Made by a program: the position numbers and the translations under genes
Notes under the pieces: model-generated
Databases searched by the model: none
What the model was told of the DNA's origin: nothing
What the model saw: only the letters and a program-made list of their open reading frames with translations
Shown: one piece after another, positions 56,848 to 64,000 of the stretch
Layout: the number at the start of each line of letters is the position of its first letter
Position numbering within the stretch: position 1 is the first letter of the stretch
Assembly (NCBI RefSeq): GCF_022682495.2
Contig: NC_071390.1
Span: 101,192,294-101,256,293, forward strand
Source: Desmodus rotundus
Lineage: Eukaryota > Chordata > Mammalia > Chiroptera > Phyllostomidae
Length of the DNA stretch: 64,000 nt
Direction of reading: 5' to 3'

Positions 56848-57867
56848 ATCTTGCCTTAGTAAGAGATCAAACAGGGATTCAAATTCAGGCCATTTAGCTC
56901 CAGCAAGTGAGTTCTTAAACACTAAATGACGTGTCTTTTGAATGACAAAAAAGACTTTGCAAACATCCCCTGAGAATGTTAGAAACGATGTATTCCTGTT
57001 ATGATCCAAAAGGAAAGAGCTTAACACTGAAGAAAATAAGGAGATTTTAGAATAGATTTTTCCCTGCCCAAAAATATCGCATGGAAAACGCATGTCAAAT
57101 AGCTTTTGCACACTGCTTTTGGGGGTTTTCATGCTCTATTTCTCGGTGATAGGACCATGTTCTAAGGGTGAGGAGATTCTGGTTCTACGCCTGCGATTAA
57201 CAGCCATGTCATCTTGGCTGCGTAAGTCTTCCTCTCTTACTCTTTTTCCTAAGTGAAAATATTAATACACTGCTCTTCATCTTGTATTGTCACGGAGAGA
57301 ATAAGATATGATTGATATGGAAGTGGCTTACAAATACAAAGCACCATGGAAATATAAGTGGTATTATTCTTGTTTGTTGTCATTGGTCTCCTATGGAAAC
57401 ATGTCTCCTCAGGGGGGGGAGAAATAGTAGCAACATCAGGCACCTGCCCAGAGGGCGGAGCCGTGGAGCTGGAAGGTGGTGGGGCTTCCAGAGCTGTTGG
57501 AAGCCCACCGTTGTCCGGCATTAAAGTCCTCTCTTGGTCACTTATTTACTGGATGAACAGTGATCCAACTTTTCTGAGCCTGAGCTGTTTTATTTGTAAG
57601 TGAGGGAGAAAATTATTTACTTTTCAGTGTTAGGAAGGTTCAGTATAATATGTAATAATAGGATCCTGTTACATGCCCTCTCATGTAATCCTAAATAGCT
57701 TTAAACAAAACAAAACCAAGAACAGCTTTCCAGTTGAAATCAATAAAAACAACAAAACCACAGACCATAACATTTTGAAGATAAACAGAAGTCAAAAAAT
57801 ATTTAAGTATTAATATACCAAGATTGTCAAGTATTCTTACTAGTATAACGTGAAAAGTATGTGATAT

Positions 57868-58839
57868 TGTAACAGGATGCAGCCAAGAAGGGGCCCCAAA
57901 TAGGGATTTGTAATGGGGTCCAGAACTCAAGGTGTCCAGGAAATATTAGAAAAATATATTTAGGAGGACCTCACCCTCACAAGTCTGGGCTGGGGGATGG
58001 GACACATGGAGCAGGGCCATTGGGAGCTGCTTTGCATAGCAACAGCTGTGCAGCTAACCTCTGGCATGGTTTCATGAATATGTTAAATAGCTGTGGCCAT
58101 GCTTTGAGCCAGGGAGATGGGAGTCACTTCCACCCAGGATGTAACTGGGAGGCGACTCCCCATGGTTACAGCGCCTGTGTGAGAGCTTGGAGATGATTGG
58201 CTCCACACCATGGGGCCACATCTGCCCAGACTTACTATGACAGCCAAGAAAGGCTGGAAAAATATGGGAATGCTAGCAGGTATAACATTGTAGGAGGGCT
58301 CGGAAATGGGGCTGCAGAGGAAGGTTGGCGCTGGGATTTAAACCCCGGTGCGGCAGCCATGCCGGGGAGAAAACCACACATTGGGCTTAGGAAGCAGGAG
58401 AAACTTTGCCGGGAAGAAAAGGGGAGAAAGGACTCTTGCTGGTGGGCCGTGAGAAGGTGCCACCTGGCTTTGGATTAACTGGAGATCATGGCGGCGACAC
58501 AGCTGATGGTGCCGGGAGCCCAAATCATGGACTTCTACTTCTTTTCCCGAAATATGGTGCCCCAGACTAGAGCAGAGGGAGAAGGAAGGACTGTGTGCAT
58601 CTGTGGGTATTCTAAAGGACTTAGTACTTTAATGAAGACGTGAAGTCATTACTCTAAGTCTGTATAACTTTTGAATAAATAATTCCTTTCCTTTTCACAA
58701 ATCTTTGGCATTGAGAGACAACTTTTCTCTGGCAGTGGGCAAGGCGAACCTAGTGGGGGGGACCACTGGAGAAAAAGGGGGGGGTCCTTTCGGTAATAGT
58801 ATATCATTCACCACCACCCTCCAGGTCTGTTCTGTAACA
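57868..58839 (+). mobile_element. Solo LTR with ATAT target duplication
   Basis: A 972-bp element beginning TGTAACAGG and ending CTGTAACA, flanked by ATAT at 57,864-57,867 and 58,840-58,843. It contains GGGATTTAAACCCC (TATA-like) and GAATAAATAATTCC (polyadenylation signal) in plus orientation. A 4-bp duplication suggests a gammaretrovirus-like source. No internal genes remain. Confidence 0.82.
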
Positions 58840-58984
58840 ATATGAATGGCATCATTATTTTGTCAAAAATATCAATGTACATTAACTATAATTTTTAGAT
58901 GCCAATACTACAAAATACAATAATTTGTAGTTTCTTTTGGTTTGTCTATATACACAATCAAATTATCTGTGAGTAACAGCACTA

Positions 58985-59478
58985 TGGGAGGCAGAATAAT
59001 GATGCCCAAAGATGGCTAACTTTAACTCCTGGAACCTGTGAAAATATTATGCTATGTGCCAAAGGGGAATAAAGATTGCAGAAAAATTGGGCTTGCTAAT
59101 TAGCTGACCTTAAAATAGGGAGAATTACCCTAGATTATCCAAGTGGCCCAATGTAATCACAAGGACCCTTACAAGAGGAAGAGAGAGGCAGAAGAGGAAG
59201 ACCCTTAGAGATGGTGGCATCAGAAGGACTGGGCCTGGCCTGATGTTGCTGGCTTTGGTGATGGAGGAGGGAGCCAAGGATGCAGGCAGCTGCCAAGAGC
59301 TGGAGAAGGAAGGACACTGATTCCCCCTCAGGGCCCCAACAGGAATGCTGCTCTGCCAACCCCTGAATTTAGCCCAGTGGGATCTTTTGAACTGTGAAAA
59401 TATAAGATAATAAATTTGTGTTGTTTCAAGACACTAAATTTTGGTAATTTGTTACAGGACCATAGAAAACTAATACAG
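58985..59478 (+). mobile_element. Mammalian interspersed repeat
   Basis: It starts GGGAGGCAGAATAATGATGC and ends GACCATAGAAAACTAATACA, the same end motif as 41,688-42,045. TAAGATAATAAATTTGTG near the end resembles an LTR polyadenylation site. Confidence 0.55.
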
Positions 59479-59479
59479 G

Positions 59480-59780
59480 CAGTTTTTTTTTGTTTCTTTC
59501 TTTTCAACCCTTTTATCTTATTTTTTGCTTCCTAATTGCATTGGCTAAGACTTTCAATACAATACAGTGCAAGACAAAAGTAGGTTTACTATTGTTCATG
59601 TGCAAAAATAGTACTATAATTACTAAGTGATAATGCAACCAGAACTTTCATGTACTCACAACTGTAAACTTGCTTTTGCCCCACCCTGTCTTTAATAGGA
59701 ATAGTGATGTTAAATATTCTTTTCTTGTTCTTGACTTTAAAGGGACCATTTCTAACTTTTTGCTGTTAAAAGAAGATGTT
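59480..59780 (-). mobile_element. LINE-1 ORF2 fragment split by a MITE
   Basis: GCATTGGCTAAGACTTTCAA before the MITE and GTTCTTGACTTTAAAGGGAC after it are neighbouring parts of reversed L1 ORF2; compare 33,990-34,080. Confidence 0.8.
59563..59691. mobile_element. Mariner-type MITE nested in LINE-1
   Basis: Inverted ends (CAGTGCAAGACAAAAGTAGG on the left, TTGCTTTTGCCCCACCCTG on the right), the same family as 5,514-5,648. Inserted at a TA within the L1 fragment. Confidence 0.88.
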
Positions 59781-59929
59781 TGTAGACTGAGGTGATGGTT
59801 TCACTGGTGTACACTTCTCTTCAAACTCAAGTTGCATACATTAAATACAGCTTTTTATAAGTCAATTACACCTCAATGAAAGTTAAAAAAAAAGAAAGAC
59901 ATTTGCTGTAGGTTTTTTTAAAAAACTAT

Positions 59930-60010
59930 TCCTTTATTTTTACCATTTGCATTTTTAAATTATACTCTTTTCCATTACCATTTATCCCCCTTATGCCCTC
60001 TTCTGCCCAC
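59930..60010 (-). mobile_element. LINE-1 3' tail
   Basis: CTTTTCCATTACCATTTATC is the reversed L1 3' end, as at 4,430-4,530. The adjoining SINE at 60,033 follows directly. Confidence 0.55.
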
Positions 60011-60032
60011 ACCCACCCCCAGCTGTAGGCTT

Positions 60033-60242
60033 TTTTTTTAAGATTTTATTTATTTATTTTTAGAGAGAGGAAGGGTGAGAGAAAGAGAGAGAGAGAAACA
60101 TTAATATGTGGTTGCTTCTTGCACACCCCCTATGGGGGACCTGGCCTGCAACCCAGACATGTGCCCTGACTGGGATTCAAACCGGCAACCATTTGATTCG
60201 CAGGCCTGCACTCAACCCACTGAGCCATACCAGCCATGGTCC
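60033..60242 (-). mobile_element. Ves-type SINE
   Basis: Well-preserved reversed copy: ATTTATTTATTTTTAGAGAG tail, GGGACCTGGCCTGCAACCCA, and ACTGAGCCATACCAGCCATG. Flanked by GCTGTAGGC/GTTTTT-type repeats. Confidence 0.9.
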
Positions 60243-60439
60243 ATGCTGTAGGTTTTTAACATATTCATACTTATATCTGATTAGGGAAAATTTTTCCATT
60301 TCAGTTTTTATCAGGAATATCTATCGAATTTTATCAAATGCTGTAACTTAATTTCCTCTTTCTTATATATTTACTACTTTTTCTATATCAAAACATGATA
60401 TAATTAGGCTCTTCTCCCTTATATATCTTTTAAATTTTA

Positions 60440-60624
60440 TTTTTGATTTTAGAGAGGGAAAGGAAGGGAGAACAAGAGGGAGAGAAACATTGACCTCTTG
60501 CCTTCCACATGTGCCCCGACTGGGGACCCGGCCAACCCAGGCACGCGCCCTGACCAGGATCCATCGGGTGACCTTTCATTTTGCGGGACAACGACCAACC
60601 CACTGAGCCACACTGACCAGGGCC
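60440..60624 (-). mobile_element. Ves-type SINE
   Basis: Reversed copy: TTTTGATTTTAGAGAGGG tail, GACTGGGGACCCGGCC, and GAGCCACACTGACCAGGGCC. Confidence 0.9.
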
Positions 60625-60639
60625 CTTTCTTATATTTTT

Positions 60640-63600
60640 GAAAAAGTGGTGAGTTAGGGAGGACAATACTCTTCCAAAATTAATGGATCCTTTAGCTCCA
60701 AGAATAGACAAGATACCTTTATTGCGGTGGCATTCTCAGAGTGGCCCTGGCATCGCAGATGAATTGAAGAAGAGAAGTGAGAGACGATAGGGCAGTAAGT
60801 CGTAAACAGTAAATTATGGGCAGCGAGTTTAAAATAGCAAGTAGAGCAAAATATGTGACTACAGTCATTTCAGGATAAATTATCTTGTCAAACACCTTTA
60901 CCCAATTTTTCCATTATCACTCGCTTTTATTTATGTTTGTTTTGATTTTCTGAAAATAGAATAGTCTAGGAAACTCCACAGTTATTCAGTATCTAAATGG
61001 CAAGATATTTGATATTTTGTCCATCTATCAAACATGTTAGCCATAGGTGAAGTCAACAAGTATTTTTCTAAAGTCTTACCATTTCAGTATTCCTAGCTTC
61101 TTGGTCAGCGACTTGACATATTGACTCAATATAAACATGGCTCACCTCTTTCCTTGTTCTCGTATTCCAACCACCCTTTTAATTTGCAAGTCAACTCCTA
61201 ATTTTGTAAGAAAAGTTTATTTCTAGTTGGCTGCCTGTTATGCACTGTGCTGAAAAACATTTCCCAAATGGGACTTTATTACTCATTACTCTTGGATCTT
61301 GTCATTGCCTTTGAATGATGGATTTGGGTCAGTACTAAAGTGAGGCTCCAATTCAAACTGAGACGAGAACGTTCGGTGGAGACATGAGAGGGGCCAGGGG
61401 AGGAATGGAGACGGAAAAGGGGAGGAAAGGAGTGCCACACAGTGAGGTGTTCCCAGTGAAGACAGCTCTGAACCGTCACTACTTGGAACAGCTCCTAAGA
61501 GAAGAATGTCACCTGAGCAAGAAGCACACCGACTGCCACATGCCTGAGCAAGGGAACTGAAGGCAGAGTGTGGAAGAGGGTGGCAGCGGTCAGCTGCAGC
61601 TAATGCTGCTGGGAAGAGCCAGGGAGATGAGGACTGAGAAGTGTGGGCTCTCAGTAAGGACTTGTAAATAACTGGGGACTTGACTGCAGGCATTTGACAT
61701 TCATTACTCAATACATTTAAGTGATTACATTCTAATTGAACAATAATAACTGATTTGATGTGGTGGAAATAAAAGTTAATGGAGTGTAAGGAGGTTTAAT
61801 TTATCCAGATGGAGAATTCTGGCAGAAAGGTGAGTTTGGAGGGGAAGCTCAGTCTGGAGGCATGACTATCTGATAAACAGAGAGTCCAAGTACAAATTTT
61901 TAAAAGAAAATCATCATGGCTAAGTATGTGCACTAAGTTGAATGGGGGTATTGCAATATTGTAGAGATGTAAAATAAAAGTATTTATGGCCTGTGTATAA
62001 ATCAGAGAAAACAGGACAAAGTATTCATGAATATCAATAAAGCTTTATAACAATACAATTCATTACCATTGTTTGGGTTAATATTGTAATAATTACACAC
62101 TTTTTACATTATGAAAATAAGTCATAAATAGTGTAAAAATAATTCTGAAGATCAACTTCTCACAAACTAAGAACCCTGTAAACAAGTTATGAAAGCAAAT
62201 AAAGACAAATTAGAAACTGAACACAATGCAATTATCTTCAAACTGCAAATTGAAAATCACACGCATCGTTTGATTCAGCAATGTCAGCTGGAGAAATTAA
62301 AATGAAATTGAAATAAGAAATCAAACAGGGAGAATTCATCTCAATTATTTACACTACAGAGAAAAACAGGTTTGTGCCATATTTACACTGATAAGACACA
62401 ACATATCTTAGAATAATCAATTGCATGAGACTGGCCCACAATACATTAAGAAAAATATGCAGTGTATTGTGTGCCAAAATAGTTTGTTTGCATTTTCCTC
62501 TTATTTTGTATTTATGTGATTTTTTTTGGCAATATAAAAATAGCTGCATGTAGAGATGAACTTTAAAATGTAAAAAATACAAATAAAAATATAATATTTT
62601 CTAAAGGAAAATCAGATACATACATCTTTTTAAAATGTTATTCAGCTGCATGAAACATTTACAACAGTATAAAGAATATTCACATAAATGTCAATAATAT
62701 GTAAGACATTATTTTGTGAATCCAATTTATTAATATTTTGGGGATATGTGAGAATATCAACTACATTTTAAGAGGTGATAGTACTTTATTAAGTTTTCAA
62801 TAATCATAACAGGGTAGGTTTCAAAAGTCTCCCTATTCCCAAAGGACTGTCCTGTCAATAAGCAGCACAGGGAGTCTTATGCATTTAAACACACTGAAAA
62901 AATCAGACATGCCATTAAAATGTTTCAGCATTGGATTAACGAACACTAAATCCATTAAAAATTTAAATTGGAAGGGTATCTCTGCTATGGTGTATAGTAA
63001 ATCTAGCCAATATGAAGATATTTCAACATAAGTGGAAAAAGTAGGGACTGAAGGTCAGCAAGTCATAATTGGTCAGTCATGTTAATTCCACGAGGAAAGA
63101 ATAATTTTAACAGCCAGAATCAAATGCATGATATTGTTCTGAATTGTTATTTATGTGAATATAAGAATATGTTGCTATGGTCTTGACTTTCTAGAGATAG
63201 CAGGGATTTTGTTTTATGTTTTGGTATAAGTCGAAACAGTTCATTTTTTGGTAATGTTAACTATTAATCTAACTTGATTATCAAGAAATAGAGAAAATAT
63301 CAGATTGGAATATTCTTATAATTACTTATTAGAAGGTATGAAAACACCACTCACCAAGCAAAACATAACTGACTTCTGAGCAAGATAATACATAGAGGCA
63401 AAAAAAAAAATGATGAAAAGTGGTGTTAACATTTTATGCTACGATAGTAACAGCCAAAAAAAACCAAAGAAAGATCTTGGAAAATTAAGCACATTTCCTA
63501 AGTAATAAAATATAAGATACCAACAATTTTTCCCTAGACACTGACATGTTGGGCTGACCATTTCCCAAACTAGCAAAGGACATATAGAATGAACTACTGG

Positions 63601-64000
63601 CCGTGTAAGTTCTTCCTGTGCCTTCAGAACGCCATGCAGAGGCAGTAAATTCAAGAAGACTTTTTTGGAGAGAAAAATTCAAGACAGTCTCATTTTTTCT
63701 ATAAAATCAAATAAAAAAGAAAAATTCTTCAAGACTGCTTTTCATAATGGAAATAAAAACTACAAGAAAAATTTAGGTCTACGTGTGTGTCAGGCATGCT
63801 ATGAATGTATGCAGGCTTGTCTAATTCTGGTTTTGTCACACAATCAAATTCTGTAAGCTAAAAGGTGGGAATGAAAGTTGATGAAAGGCAGAGAGCACGT
63901 GAAAAGAACACATGACATGAGGATCCATGACCCAGGTAAGGACACGTCATCTTTGGGTTCATTGTTCCGTTTTGTTTTATGTTAAAAAGACTGGTCATTG
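60640..64000. other. AT-rich intergenic stretch
   Basis: No coding exon, RNA gene or clear repeat identified, only short frames without family resemblance. Between 62,000 and 63,850 it is very AT-rich. Confidence 0.55.

Noticed and set aside
58197..58478. 93-codon frame
   Set aside because: It lies entirely inside the solo LTR at 57,868-58,839.
61279..61711. Overlapping minus-strand frames of 66 and 141 codons
   Set aside because: No family resemblance, no splice context, and no support from neighbouring exons.

Overview
The window is mammalian nuclear DNA from a bat. Its tRNA-derived SINEs look like the Ves family of yangochiropteran bats, and short mariner-type MITEs (terminal sequence CAGGGTGGGACAAAAGTAGG) point towards a vespertilionid. 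The species cannot be fixed from the sequence. The one protein-coding gene I can support is ETNPPL (ethanolamine-phosphate phospho-lyase, formerly AGXT2L1), on the minus strand. Exons 1-11 lie between 27,270 and 8,581 with an intact frame, consistent phases and GT/AG splice sites. Exons 12-13, about 65 C-terminal residues in the human protein, are absent.

The main finding is a tandem segmental duplication. Bases 1-7,918 (ETNPPL exon 1, the start of intron 1, the CpG-rich promoter and several kb of upstream DNA) are repeated at 26,814-39,529. Identity is about 99% by eye over most of the length. Homology is already under way at base 1 and so continues off the left edge. The right end of copy 1 stops inside an LTR at about 7,918 and is followed by ETNPPL intron 11. 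The simplest reading is a head-to-tail duplication of about 31.6 kb: a complete ETNPPL would run off the left edge from exon 1 at 402-457, and the copy inside the window would be 3'-truncated. The two promoter regions have since diverged structurally. Copy 1 gained an 828-bp solo LTR; copy 2 gained a related LTR and a 4.76-kb LINE-1 with a perfect 14-bp target-site duplication. Divergence jumps to about 10% at the right end of the block, which suggests gene conversion or a composite history. An assembly artefact (both haplotypes laid in tandem) has to be excluded.

Layout: 1-7,918 copy 1 of the promoter and exon 1; 7,919-27,214 the body of the truncated ETNPPL, whose introns hold two LINE-1-derived elements with ORF1 only (HAL1-like), old L1 and MIR pieces and a Ves SINE; 27,215-39,529 exon 1 and promoter copy 2 with its insertions; 39,530-64,000 intergenic DNA. 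The intergenic part carries a dead SAR1A retrocopy, solo LTRs, a deleted mariner inside a MIR, a MITE inside an L1, three Ves SINEs, and an AT-rich right end with no gene I can see.

There is no bacterial or phage-type system here. The items most worth pursuing are the ETNPPL duplication with its truncated paralogue, the step in divergence, and an unidentified 157-codon reading frame preserved in both upstream copies.
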